NCBI GenBank assembly: GCA_964396245.1
Contig: CAYNEO010000003.1
Coordinates: forward strand, 80,800 to 144,799
Length of the DNA stretch: 64,000 nt
DNA from: CAYNEO01 sp964396245
GTDB taxonomy: Bacteria > Zixibacteria > MSB-5A5 > GN15 > FEB-12
Direction: 5' to 3'
Shown here: one piece after another, positions 35,199-43,636 of the stretch
Layout of the letters: every line of letters starts with the position of its first letter
Position numbering within the stretch: the first letter of the stretch is position 1
Made by a program: the position numbers and the translations under genes
Notes under the pieces: generated by a model
What the model was told of the DNA's origin: nothing
Seen by the model: only the letters and a program-made list of their open reading frames with translations
Database searches by the model: none

Positions 35199-35786
35199 CT
35201 AAAACAGCCAGCTTATGAGACGTGAAAAGAATCCCGGACGGGCCGCGGTCGAGGCGTTCCCCTTGCCGGTGTAATGGATCTCTGCATCGGCAATCAGGTA
35301 GGACTCGATAGAGTTATCCGGCTTGATATCTCGCGAGCGGACCACGCCGCTCAACTCGAGCGATTCCTTGTCCTTGGAAATGCCGACGACGCGCGAACCT
35401 TTGATGATCAGGTCACCGTTGTCCTTGATTCCGACAACCGTCACCGACATCCTGGCGCGCAGGTTGCCCCGGCGAAGATTTTCGCCCTTGCCGTCGTGGC
35501 TGTACTTCGATTCGGCGCTGGCGCCGAACAGCGGAATGAAATCGAGTGATCCAATGCCCGGGCCGCCCTTGGTGTCGGCCTTGGTGGTCTTCTCGTTTTT
35601 GGATTCTACCTGCTGGGTTGCACTGCTCTGTTCATAGATCAGCACCGTGAGGATATCTCCGACCCGGTGCGCCTTGATATCCGTGAACAGCGATTGCCCC
35701 TGCCCGAAGTCCTGGCTTTTGAGCTTCAGGCCAAACGGCAAGAGCAGCAACACCAGCAGAATGAAGAGTAATTTTCGTAAACTCAT
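35199..35786 (-). CDS. flgH: Flagellar L-ring protein FlgH, lacking a lipobox cysteine
   Basis: 195 residues (enteric FlgH about 230). Hydrophobic leader (LLFILLVLLLLPFGLKL), then the FlgH core SLFTDIKAHRVGDILTVLIY, VTVVGIKDNGDLIIKGSRV and the C-terminal VRSRDIKPDNSIESYLIADA. It builds the outer-membrane L-ring. There is no cysteine anywhere in the protein, so the usual N-terminal lipid anchor is impossible; the L-ring must be held in another way. The length and core otherwise fit well. Confidence 0.93.
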   Translation of the reverse strand: MSLRKLLFILLVLLLLPFGLKLKSQDFGQGQSLFTDIKAHRVGDILTVLIYEQSSATQQVESKNEKTTKADTKGGPGIGSLDFIPLFGASAESKYSHDGKGENLRRGNLRARMSVTVVGIKDNGDLIIKGSRVVGISKDKESLELSGVVRSRDIKPDNSIESYLIADAEIHYTGKGNASTAARPGFFSRLISWLF

Positions 35787-35811
35787 AATGGTTCTCCCGA
35801 TTCCTATTCGC

Positions 35812-36504
35812 CTAGAGATCCACGGCCACGGAGGTTTCGTCCAGCACGCGTGCCTTGAGAATCTTGCCGGTGGCCTTGTTTTTCACCCTGACATAGTCGC
35901 CGTGCGAACCTGATTGCAGCGCCTTCCCGGGCGCCGTAATTGTCAGCACATCATTGGAGACGACGATAGTGACCTCCCGCCCGACTTCAATGTCAGGCAC
36001 CGGCTCGACGGCCATGGTCGTAATAATCTGGCCTCGTCTGATATTTCGCTTCGAGCGGTAATTATCGAGTTCTTCGAGAGACTGAACCGGCTGCTCTCGC
36101 AGGGAGGTCACTTCCGTCCTGGTTAGTACGGCGTTCTCGTTCGTCAGTAAGTCGTGACGTCTTATCTTGTCCGAGGCCACAAGCACCTCGGCATATTTTC
36201 TGATGCGTAAACGAACCTGGCCGCGCTCTTTTAATTCACCGTTCTCATTGACAGTCACCAGCACGGTGAACAGCCCGACGGGTTTGGTCTGAGTGAGAGC
36301 CGTGACGTCAATCTGGCCGGCGTCGATCTCTTCAGACGCAAACGGGTCAGCGAGCACTTCAATCTTACTCGACGCCGTGTCAAGGTCATAGGTGTCCGTT
36401 AGCCAATCGCGCACGCGCTGCTCGACGGTTGTGGCGTCACTCGATGTTACCAGCGCCAGGGTCAGGAAGAGTTCGGCTATGATGATTCGCGGAAGCAGTT
36501 TCAT
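35812..36504 (-). CDS. flgA: P-ring assembly chaperone FlgA
   Basis: 230 residues. Signal peptide (about 1-24, ending SSDAT), then an N-terminal domain and a C-terminal SAF domain (VLVASDKIRRHDLLTNENAV, then ITAPGKALQSGSHGDYVRV and ARVLDETSVAV). FlgA is a periplasmic helper for FlgI polymerisation. Sits between flgG and flgH, five bases after flgG, in the operon that also codes for its client. Confidence 0.92.
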   Translation of the reverse strand: MKLLPRIIIAELFLTLALVTSSDATTVEQRVRDWLTDTYDLDTASSKIEVLADPFASEEIDAGQIDVTALTQTKPVGLFTVLVTVNENGELKERGQVRLRIRKYAEVLVASDKIRRHDLLTNENAVLTRTEVTSLREQPVQSLEELDNYRSKRNIRRGQIITTMAVEPVPDIEVGREVTIVVSNDVLTITAPGKALQSGSHGDYVRVKNKATGKILKARVLDETSVAVDL

Positions 36505-36509
36505 CGTTC

Positions 36510-37298
36510 TTATCGCTTCAGGTTATTCGTTATTCCGGCCATGTCGTCGGCCGTCTGAATCGCTTTGGAGTTCACTTCGTATGCCCGCTGGGCAACAATC
36601 ATGTTCACCATCTCGTCGACCACGCTGACATTGGACATCTCCAGGTAACCCTGGTCGATAGTCCCCAATCCGTTCTGGCCGGCGATATCAGTGATGGGCG
36701 TGCCCGACGCTCCCGTCGGTACGAGCAGGTTGCGACCGATTGCCATAAGTCCGGCCGGGTTGGTGAAACGGGCCAGCTCGACCTGCCCGACCTGAACCGC
36801 GTCGTCCTGTCCGAACTGCATGACCTCGATAGTCCCGTCCACGCCGACAGACACCGACACGGTATCCTCCGGCAGGGTCACTTCGGGCAGAAGGAAATAG
36901 CCGTCGGAGTTGACCAGTTGTCCGTCGGCCGAGAGCTTGAAAGCACCATCGCGCGTGTAGGCTGTCGTTCCGTCAGGCTGCCGAACCTGGAAAAAGCCGT
37001 CGCCGCTGATTGCCATGTCGAGCGGGTTGCCGGTCATCTGAAGGTCGCCGGTGGAGTACTGCCGCACCGTCGATGCCGGGCGTGTACCGTAACCGATTGC
37101 CAGCCCTGTCGGAACTTCGGTGCCGATCGCCGACGCCGTTCCGGCCTTGCGGTAGTTCTGGTAGAGGACGTCCTGAAATTCCACCTTGCTCTTCTTGAAT
37201 CCGGTGGTGTTGACGTTGGCGAGGTTGTTGGCGATCACGTCTACATTCATCTGCTGCGCGATCATACCGGTCGCGGCGGTTCGCATCGATTTTATCAT
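36510..37298 (-). CDS. flgG: Distal rod protein FlgG
   Basis: 262 residues, exact FlgG length. MIKSMRTAATGMIAQQMNVD, IANNLANVNTTGFKKSKVEF and the C-terminal SNVSVVDEMVNMIVAQRAYE are diagnostic for FlgG. It forms the distal rod through the P and L rings. Follows flgF by 33 bases. Confidence 0.97.
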   Translation of the reverse strand: MIKSMRTAATGMIAQQMNVDVIANNLANVNTTGFKKSKVEFQDVLYQNYRKAGTASAIGTEVPTGLAIGYGTRPASTVRQYSTGDLQMTGNPLDMAISGDGFFQVRQPDGTTAYTRDGAFKLSADGQLVNSDGYFLLPEVTLPEDTVSVSVGVDGTIEVMQFGQDDAVQVGQVELARFTNPAGLMAIGRNLLVPTGASGTPITDIAGQNGLGTIDQGYLEMSNVSVVDEMVNMIVAQRAYEVNSKAIQTADDMAGITNNLKR

Positions 37299-37331
37299 TG
37301 TGTAACTCCTGTGTCATGCGCGGTTCATTCC

Positions 37332-38063
37332 CTACCCGTTGCTGGCCACCCGACGAAACAGGTTGTCGAGCGAGTTATCCTGCGATTGCAGCGCTTTCGC
37401 GTTGGCCTCAAACGTGCGGTAGGTTATGATCATGTCCACCATCTCGCGGACTATATCAACATTGGCTTCTTCGAGATATCCCTGTCGAATCGACGAGTTG
37501 GTCGCCGCGGTCAGTTCCGTCCCTTCCGGCACGAGGAACATGGAATCTCCGGCCTTTTCCAGTTGGGTCAGGTCATCGACCGTCATGGGTGTGATGCGGC
37601 CGACCGTGCTGCCGTCCACGTCCACACTGCCGTCCTCACCGACAGACACCTGCCCGTCGCCGACATCAATAGCGCCGCCGTTGGACACGAGCAGCATGCC
37701 GTTGGGAAAGGCGAGCTGGCCCTGTGCGTTCACTTCGAACGTACCGGCCCGGGTCAGATAGGTAGTGCCGTCTTCGGCCTGAACGGTGAAAAACCCGTCG
37801 CCGTCGATCGCGAGGTCGAGCGGGTTGCCGGTCTTGTCGAACATGCCCGCCGAGAAATCCACGAAGACATCGTGAAGCATCGGCGTTTCCCAGTCCGACT
37901 GTTTCGGCATTTGCTTTCGTTCGGCGCGGGACAGCTCCCGGGTGAAGGTCGTGTCCTTCTTGAACCCGACTGTCTTGGCGTTGGAGATATTGTTGGCAAT
38001 AATCTCCTGCTTTCGAACCCGGGGTATCATCCCGGAGGCTGAGGTGTAAATACCTTTTATCAT
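37332..38063 (-). CDS. flgF: Proximal rod protein FlgF
   Basis: 243 residues, with the FlgF/FlgG family N-terminus (IKGIYTSASGMIPRVRKQEI, then ANNISNAKTVGFKKDTTF) and NPLDLAIDGDGFFTV. Shorter and more divergent than flgG and placed before it, as FlgF normally is. First gene of the long flgF-to-glycosyltransferase operon; a sigma-54-like site precedes it by about 20 bases. GGAGGA ribosome-binding site. Confidence 0.92.
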   Translation of the reverse strand: MIKGIYTSASGMIPRVRKQEIIANNISNAKTVGFKKDTTFTRELSRAERKQMPKQSDWETPMLHDVFVDFSAGMFDKTGNPLDLAIDGDGFFTVQAEDGTTYLTRAGTFEVNAQGQLAFPNGMLLVSNGGAIDVGDGQVSVGEDGSVDVDGSTVGRITPMTVDDLTQLEKAGDSMFLVPEGTELTAATNSSIRQGYLEEANVDIVREMVDMIITYRTFEANAKALQSQDNSLDNLFRRVASNG

Positions 38064-38083
38064 ATATTCCTCCGGGGAGAATG

Positions 38084-38100
38084 AAAGCAGGTCGCATGCC
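38084..38100 (-). promoter_or_regulatory. Sigma-54 promoter candidate for flgF
   Basis: Minus strand CCGGCATG, CGAC, CTGCT, with GG and GC exactly 10 bases apart; the -24 T and -12 first T are C. The implied start lies only about 12 bases before the ATG, just ahead of the GGAGGA site, so it is plausible but tight. Confidence 0.35.
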
Positions 38101-38233
38101 GGGATCAGGGAAGGTCTCGCAATCCTCTCCCCCGCATTCAGTTACAGGGGAAGGTGAACATCGGGGAGCCCGTCTGGACGGTCAAAAGCGGAATGATTTT
38201 CTGAGTCGTGAAAGAAAAGAATGCCCTGTCGGC

Positions 38234-38249
38234 AGGCAGGAAGCTGCCT
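38234..38249 (-). terminator. Short hairpin at the end of the Cys-rich micro-ORF
   Basis: Arms AGGCAG/CTGCCT, 6 bp with a four-base loop, beginning in the stop codon of the small ORF. Weak as a terminator (no U run). The same CTGCCT/AGGCAG word forms a palindrome near 17477. Confidence 0.25.
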
Positions 38250-38458
38250 CAGGCGAGTTTGCGGCATTTCGCCCGGGTCTTGTCAATCAACCTGTCCATG
38301 GCCTCGTGAAAACGGTCCGCGTGACAGAACTCGCCGTTGGATTTCAGGTACAGCGGGCAGTCGGTCTTGTAGCCAAAACATTTCAATTCATCGGCCATAT
38401 AGCACGCGTAGAGATAGTGGCACCTGAGCGCCTTGCGAAGTGGTCGTTTCCCCTGCAT
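38249..38458 (-). CDS. Small Cys-rich protein of unknown function
   Basis: 69 residues with six cysteines (C13, C19, C27, C34, C45, C65) and several histidines (H14, H46, H51), the centre reading KCFGYKTDCPLYLKSNGEFC. The even cysteine spacing, the amphipathic C-terminal helix (FHEAMDRLIDKTRAKC) and the absence of a longer competing gene in this ~690-base gap argue for a real gene. No signal peptide, so a cytosolic metal- or cluster-binding protein is possible. Ribosome-binding site is weak (CAGGT), and I do not recognise the family. Confidence 0.5.
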   Translation of the reverse strand: MQGKRPLRKALRCHYLYACYMADELKCFGYKTDCPLYLKSNGEFCHADRFHEAMDRLIDKTRAKCRKLA

Positions 38459-38755
38459 ACCTGTGATATCGGCTCATCGGGCCGGAAATCCAGTATAAAT
38501 TGCGATAAGATGCTGTCTAACGGTTCCTTAGATGCCCTTCCGATAGGCAGATTACTGCATATGACGCCGGTGGCCGTCAGAAAGGTTTTGCTATATGGGC
38601 CTGAAGTTACTATTTTAATTCCATTGATAACGGTCGGACATTCAAGTGGTTACATACCCCGGTTCGAAGACGGACATCAGGATGATGTGAATTGTCTTCA
38701 CCCTCCGGCAAACAAGCACATATTTTGCTCAACAGGTGATTACAAGGATACCCGT
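38459..38755. other. Intergenic region before the plus-strand surface protein
   Basis: No gene seen. A possible sigma-70-like pair on the plus strand, TTGCTA (38588-38593), 17 bases, TATTTT (38611-38616), and a degenerate sigma-54-like TTTTGCT ending at 38729 could drive the surface-protein gene. Neither is strong. Confidence 0.35.
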
Positions 38756-40063
38756 ATGCGCATAAATCTCCGATACGTACTCATTATATTGGCGTTGATT
38801 CTTCTGGCGGCTACGATGGCGCGAAGTCAGACCGGGATCGACCCCAATCTGCCCGACACCCTTCGGATAGATACGCTCACCACGTTTTCCGGTGCCGGTG
38901 GCTGCAGCATTCCGGTCAATTTCGTCAACGACGAAGAACTATCAGCCATCGAGGTGACCCTGTCTCAAAGCAGCACGGACATTACTATTGATTCGTTTTC
39001 GTTTGCCGGCAGCCGGGTCAGCTATATCCCGAATAAAGACTACCTGATATTGAACGATTCGGTCGTCACGGTTTTTATTCTCGTCACAAATCAGACCTTC
39101 ATTCAGCCGGGAAGCGGCTTGCTGGGAACGGTCTATTATTCGTGGGATCACGCAGTGAGTCCGCAGCTGGTATCGATTGATACCGTGACTTATACGACTA
39201 TCAGCCAGATAGAGTATTCCACTAATTTCAAGCAGGACGCACAATTACCGTTTGTTCCGCAGATTCAGACGGGGTTTATCAATATCGAGGCGACCCCGTT
39301 CGCGCTTGACTCGCTCTGGATGGCTGATATCGACGCCACCGCCGGGGATGAAGTCGTGATGGATGTGTACCTTTATAACCAACGGAACACGGCCGATGTC
39401 TCCGTCGCCCTGCAATTCTCGCCGGACTATCTCAAATTTGATTCGGCGTCATTTGCAGGAACCCGAGGCGAGTTGGCAACGACAAGGAACGTCCAGCGAA
39501 ACAACAGCATCGGCAAGCTTTATGCGGTGATGTCTTATGGCGATGTATCGCCGCTTCCGCCCGGTTCCGGCACGCTCATGCGGCTTCATTTCACGGTCGA
39601 ACCGACAACCCCCGATACGTTGCTCTTTATCGACTCGACAACGTATCTCACCGAAGGCAATGACCTCCATCTCACTTTGACAAATGTCGATGGCTCTGTC
39701 GAGATAGTGCCCTTCTTCACGGAGGGGAGTATAAGCGTCAGTATCTCCACTGATGTCGCCGACGACGGTCTTGACGGATTGCCGGAGACATACTCCCTGT
39801 CGCAAAATTATCCCAACCCGTTCAATCCGACCACAACCATCCGGTTCTCCCTGCCGGTCGGAGGGGAGGTTCGTCTCGATGTCTACAATGTCCTCGGACA
39901 ACGGGTCCGCACGCTGGTAGATAAGTTCCTCCCCGCCGGAGAACACGAGGCGGTGTTCGACGGCAAGAACGACTCCGGCGGCCAGGTGGCCACGGGTGTC
40001 TATTTCTACCGCATCGTGACCAAGGATTTTACGGAAAGCAAGAAAATGGTGCTGATCAAGTAG
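38756..40063 (+). CDS. Secreted cohesin-like protein with type-9-like C-terminal sorting domain
   Basis: 435 residues from ATG 38756, chosen because AAGGAT precedes it and a signal peptide follows (MRINLRYVLIILALILLA, cleavage near ARSQ). Two beta-rich modules of cohesin-like type follow (SIPVNFVNDEELSAIEVTL; ATAGDEVVMDVYLYNQRNTA). The C-terminal ~95 residues carry the classic sorting motif SLSQNYPNPFNPTTTIRFSL and DVYNVLGQRVRTL, ending in SKKMVLIK. It is probably a surface or extracellular protein. It sits, on the opposite strand, between the two flagellar operons and ends at a strong terminator. An upstream extension of the frame lacks a signal peptide and was not used. Confidence 0.82.
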   Translation: MRINLRYVLIILALILLAATMARSQTGIDPNLPDTLRIDTLTTFSGAGGCSIPVNFVNDEELSAIEVTLSQSSTDITIDSFSFAGSRVSYIPNKDYLILNDSVVTVFILVTNQTFIQPGSGLLGTVYYSWDHAVSPQLVSIDTVTYTTISQIEYSTNFKQDAQLPFVPQIQTGFINIEATPFALDSLWMADIDATAGDEVVMDVYLYNQRNTADVSVALQFSPDYLKFDSASFAGTRGELATTRNVQRNNSIGKLYAVMSYGDVSPLPPGSGTLMRLHFTVEPTTPDTLLFIDSTTYLTEGNDLHLTLTNVDGSVEIVPFFTEGSISVSISTDVADDGLDGLPETYSLSQNYPNPFNPTTTIRFSLPVGGEVRLDVYNVLGQRVRTLVDKFLPAGEHEAVFDGKNDSGGQVATGVYFYRIVTKDFTESKKMVLIK

Positions 40064-40089
40064 CGCCTCGCCTTAAGACAGCAAAAACA

Positions 40090-40118
40090 AAAAGGCCTCC
40101 CCGCAAGGGAGGCCTTTT
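40090..40118. terminator. Bidirectional terminator between the surface-protein gene and fliJ
   Basis: Perfect 12-bp stem (arms 40090-40101 and 40107-40118, loop CGCAA) with an A run before and T run inside the arm, between two convergent genes. It ends both transcripts. Confidence 0.92.
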
Positions 40119-40138
40119 GCTCGAAAGGAGGGAGGATG

Positions 40139-40588
40139 CTATGGTCGTGATCTGCGGCGGAAGCCGTTGGTCGCTGTCTCGTCGACAGCCTTGTTTTCGA
40201 GACGTTCGACTTCCTTCGTGAACTTTGCAATCTGCTTTTCCTTGAGCTTTTCGTATATCTTGCGCTCTTTCGACGCCTCTACCAGCTTTTCCCGCCTCTT
40301 GTCAGCTTCCTTCTCGAGTCCGCGCAGCAATTCCCGGCCGGTCAACGTGTCTTTCTTCAGTTTCATCAAGTAGCGCGAACAGACCAAAAGTTCCGCCAGC
40401 GACATGGAGCCGACTAACGATCGCCGCTGGTGTTTGAGTGTCTCTCCCCGCTCTTCGTCGATTCGAACCAGCATCTCTTTTTGCTCCTGCACTTTCCTGG
40501 CAGCCTCGGCGTGTTCGCGCTGCTTTTCCTTTTCCCTGTGCTCTTTGAGCTTCAGCATCGGTTCGAGTCTGTACTTGTATCGTTTCAT
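40139..40588 (-). CDS. fliJ: Flagellar export protein FliJ
   Basis: 149 residues, a continuous charged coiled coil starting MKRYKYRLEPMLKLKEHREK, as in FliJ. It acts as the central stalk of the FliI ATPase ring and escorts chaperones. Last gene of the flgB-fliJ operon, 10 bases after fliI and directly followed by a terminator. Sequence similarity in this family is low, so context carries part of the assignment. Confidence 0.88.
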   Translation of the reverse strand: MKRYKYRLEPMLKLKEHREKEKQREHAEAARKVQEQKEMLVRIDEERGETLKHQRRSLVGSMSLAELLVCSRYLMKLKKDTLTGRELLRGLEKEADKRREKLVEASKERKIYEKLKEKQIAKFTKEVERLENKAVDETATNGFRRRSRP

Positions 40589-40598
40589 CGCCGCTTAC

Positions 40599-41915
40599 TC
40601 AGTTGTTCAGAATATCCTGTAAAGTGGTCAGGCATTGCTTATGGTCGGCCAGTTCGAATATTCCCTGGCGGAAAAACTCGTTCAGTGGCTCGTACTTTTC
40701 GATTGCCCGGTCAATCTTCGGATTCGACCCCTTGACATACGCGCCGATATTGATCAAATCCTCGGCTTCCCTGTAGACCGCCATCAGACGCCGCACTTCG
40801 GCGGCCAGCTGACGTTCCTCGTCACTCGCAACTTCGGGCATAAGCCGGCTGATCGAATCAAGCGCGTCAACCGCCGGGTATTGATTCATCGATGCCAGCC
40901 GCCGTGAGAGTGACACGTGACCGTCCAGGATCGACCGCACCGCGTCGGAAATCGGCTCGTTGAAATCGTCACCTTCAACCAGCACGGTGTACAGGCCGGT
41001 AATCGATCCCTTGCCCGTGTTTCCCGCCCGCTCCAGTAATGTCGGCAGGAGGGCAAACACCGACGGCGTGTAGCCTTTGGTGGCCGGCGGTTCTCCGACC
41101 GCCAGACCGATTTCCCGCTGCGCCATCGCGATTCGGGTCACCGAATCCAGTAAAAGCAAGACGTGTTTCCCCTGTTCACGGAAATATTCCGCGATAGTCG
41201 TGGCGACCATCGCTCCTTTTATCCTGATCAGGGCCGGTTGGTCGGAGCTCACCGCCACAACGACGGACCGCTTGAGGCCGTCCTTGCCCATGTCACGTTC
41301 TATGAAATCCCGTACTTCGCGGCCCCTCTCCCCTACCAAAGCAATCACGTTAACATCGGCCGATGAACCTCGCGCCATCATGCCGAGCATGATCGATTTG
41401 CCGACTCCTGAGCCGGCAAATATGCCCATGCGCTGGCCCTGCCCGATGGTCGTCAGCATATCAATCGCCTTGATTCCGGTGAGTAACGGTTTGGTAATTC
41501 GATTTCGTTTCAAGACCGGGATGGGACTATTGTTTACATGTTTAGTAACGCTCGTGAGTATCGGTCCCTTGCCGTCGATTGGCTCACCAAGTCCGCCGAG
41601 CACCCGTCCGATAAGTTCCTGCCCTACCGGCACGCGAAGCGTGTCCGATGTCGACGTCACAATCGCCCCCGGGGTTATTCCCGTGATGGGACCATACGGC
41701 ATGAGCAGGATTCGGTCATCGCGAAATCCGACAACCTCGGCCGGGACTTTGGACCCATCGTGGCGATTCTCTATCGTGCACAGCCTGCCTATCGATACCG
41801 CCGGACCGGCCGACTCGATCACCATCCCGACTACCTGGGTCACTTTCCCCAGGCGCTTGACGGTGTCGGTCCTCTCGATCCGTTCCGTGTACATGTCGTA
41901 GGGAATGTAAGTCAT
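40599..41915 (-). CDS. fliI: Flagellum-specific ATPase FliI
   Basis: 438 residues when started at ATG 41915, which has GAGGAG four to five bases upstream and lies one base after the fliH stop. A longer frame would overlap fliH by 68 bases. F1-ATPase-beta-like: Walker A GIFAGSGVGKS, Walker B in VLLLLDSVTR, and VALVGERGREVRDFIE. It energises export. C-terminal helical bundle ends YEPLNEFFRQGIFELAD. Confidence 0.96.
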   Translation of the reverse strand: MTYIPYDMYTERIERTDTVKRLGKVTQVVGMVIESAGPAVSIGRLCTIENRHDGSKVPAEVVGFRDDRILLMPYGPITGITPGAIVTSTSDTLRVPVGQELIGRVLGGLGEPIDGKGPILTSVTKHVNNSPIPVLKRNRITKPLLTGIKAIDMLTTIGQGQRMGIFAGSGVGKSIMLGMMARGSSADVNVIALVGERGREVRDFIERDMGKDGLKRSVVVAVSSDQPALIRIKGAMVATTIAEYFREQGKHVLLLLDSVTRIAMAQREIGLAVGEPPATKGYTPSVFALLPTLLERAGNTGKGSITGLYTVLVEGDDFNEPISDAVRSILDGHVSLSRRLASMNQYPAVDALDSISRLMPEVASDEERQLAAEVRRLMAVYREAEDLINIGAYVKGSNPKIDRAIEKYEPLNEFFRQGIFELADHKQCLTTLQDILNN

Positions 41916-41916
41916 C

Positions 41917-42624
41917 TCACTCCTCACCGGCGCGGATGACATCCTCGATAACGTCGAACTGTGATTCGACACGAGCGTCGACATCGCCTGTCGGCGTTTC
42001 TATGAAACAGCCGCCGAATCTGACACGGCTGTCCGCCTCGATAGACAACTCCTTGATTGCCGATGACCCGGCCAGGAAGCAGTCGACACTCTGTTCGACC
42101 AGCGGCAGGTGGTCGGGATGCACTTTGATTTTGATGCGGGATTTGTCGATCAGCCGGTTGATGACCTTGTTGATCATCTCAGCGGTTACTTCGGGATCCG
42201 CCTCGATCGTATCGAATGTCACCTTCCGACTTATTTTCAGCACCAGGTCGAGAACACGGTGTTTGGCTTCCTCCAACAGCGCCGCACGCTGGCCGACCGC
42301 GTCTTTGATCGCCTGGTCAAATTGCCCGAGGACTTTCTTCGCCTCTTCGAGACCCTTGCCGAGTCCTTCGTCATATCCTTCTTTGTATCCCGAGTCATAA
42401 CCGTCTTTACGAGCCTGCTCGCATTCGCGGGTATGGATCTCGGCGATACTATAAATTTCTTCGATCGCTATTTGCCTGGAGCCGTCCGGCGAGGTGGTTA
42501 TGCCAACCGCCGGAAACATCTGTCTCAATACATTCTCGGCCTCGGCTTCCGCCCGTGCGTCGTGGTGCTTCTCCCCGATCAGGACGGTCGGCGCTTCGGT
42601 GACTATGCGGAGTATTTTAGACAA
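41917..42624 (-). CDS. fliH: Flagellar export stator FliH, probable TTG start
   Basis: About 235 residues if started at TTG 42624 (SKILRIVTEAPTVLIGEKHH), which has AGGA five bases upstream and overlaps fliG by only eight bases. A start further upstream (ATG 42723) would add a basic, low-complexity stretch lying inside fliG. GTG 42636 is an alternative. The FliH repeat YDSGYKEGYDEGLGKGLEEA and C-terminal VHPDHLPLVEQSVDCFL are visible. FliH regulates FliI at the export gate. Confidence 0.85.
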   Translation of the reverse strand: MSKILRIVTEAPTVLIGEKHHDARAEAEAENVLRQMFPAVGITTSPDGSRQIAIEEIYSIAEIHTRECEQARKDGYDSGYKEGYDEGLGKGLEEAKKVLGQFDQAIKDAVGQRAALLEEAKHRVLDLVLKISRKVTFDTIEADPEVTAEMINKVINRLIDKSRIKIKVHPDHLPLVEQSVDCFLAGSSAIKELSIEADSRVRFGGCFIETPTGDVDARVESQFDVIEDVIRAGEE

Positions 42625-43636
42625 TGATATCCTCACGACCGCCGCGGCCGGCGATGATGATCTGTCCTTCCTCCTCGAGCCGCCGGACGGAATCGACAAT
42701 TCGGCCCTGCGCCGCCTCGACATCGGACAGGCGGGTCGGGCCCATGAATTCCATCTCTTCCTGTATCAAGGTGGCAACACGCTCGGACACGTTGCCGAAA
42801 ATCTTCTTCTTGACTTCGTCGCTCGCCGCCTTGAGCGCCAGCGAGAGATCCTTGGTCTCGACGTCTTTGAGCAGACGCTGGACCGAACGGTCGTCGAGCA
42901 GAATGATGTCATCGAACACGAACATCATGTTCTTGACTTCAGCCGCCAGATCCGGATCATCAGCTTCGAGTGACTGCAAAATATTCTTCTCCGCCGTTGT
43001 GTCGATCAGGTTCAGTATCTCGGCGATCGCTTTGGCGCCGCCGGTCGCGGACAGATCGCGGGCCGTCGTGGCCTCGAAGTGACCCTCCAGTGTGGCTTCG
43101 ATTTCCTTGAGGATCTCAGGCGACGTTTTCTCCATCGTCGCTATGCGCAGGGAGACTTCCGCCTGCAACTCCGGTCCCAGTTCGGCCAGGATCGATGCCG
43201 CCTGGCTGGGACTGAGTTGTGTCAGGATCAACGCGATTGTCTGCGGATGTTCGTTCTGGAAGAAGTTCGCCAGCTGCTTGGGATCGATATCTTTCAGCAG
43301 GGAGAATCCCCGCGAGCGCAGCGACGACTCCAGGCGGTGCATGATCTCCCTGGCTTTGGCCGCACCGAGCGCGCTTTCCAGTATCTGCGTGGCAAAATCG
43401 ATGCCGCCCTGGGAGACGTACTGCCGCGCCATGAATATCTGGTAGCACTCGTCGATCACCTTTTCTTCGATCTCCGACGGAACCTCGCGGAGATTGGCGA
43501 TTTCGATCGTGATCTTCTCGATATCCTGCTCGGTCATCCCCTTGAGGACGTGCGAGGAAACCTCGGAACCGAATGACACCAGGGCGATGGCCGCCTTCTG
43601 GTAGGACGTCAGTGTATCAAATACGAGCGTACTCAT
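42617..43636 (-). CDS. fliG: Flagellar motor switch protein FliG
   Basis: 339 residues, full length. N-terminal YQKAAIALVSFGSEVSSHVL, middle EHPQ motif (FFQNEHPQTIALILTQLSPS) and C-terminal torque helix (SVQRLLKDVETKDLSLALKA, with charged K/D/E/R residues; RDLSERAA-type GNVSERVATLIQEEMEF). It links FliF to the C-ring and takes torque from MotA. ATG overlaps the fliF stop by one base. Confidence 0.97.
   Translation of the reverse strand: MSTLVFDTLTSYQKAAIALVSFGSEVSSHVLKGMTEQDIEKITIEIANLREVPSEIEEKVIDECYQIFMARQYVSQGGIDFATQILESALGAAKAREIMHRLESSLRSRGFSLLKDIDPKQLANFFQNEHPQTIALILTQLSPSQAASILAELGPELQAEVSLRIATMEKTSPEILKEIEATLEGHFEATTARDLSATGGAKAIAEILNLIDTTAEKNILQSLEADDPDLAAEVKNMMFVFDDIILLDDRSVQRLLKDVETKDLSLALKAASDEVKKKIFGNVSERVATLIQEEMEFMGPTRLSDVEAAQGRIVDSVRRLEEEGQIIIAGRGGREDIIV

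Noticed and set aside
36918..38042. Long plus-strand frame opposite flgG and flgF (about 374 codons)
   Set aside because: Antisense shadow of two clearly conserved rod genes, with Arg/His-rich low-information translation.
38081..38755. Upstream extension of the plus-strand surface-protein frame
   Set aside because: It would add 225 residues without signal peptide and overlap the micro-ORF; the ATG at 38756 has a ribosome-binding site and signal peptide.
41916..41984. Longer fliI start at 41984
   Set aside because: It overlaps fliH by 68 bases, while ATG 41915 has a good ribosome-binding site.
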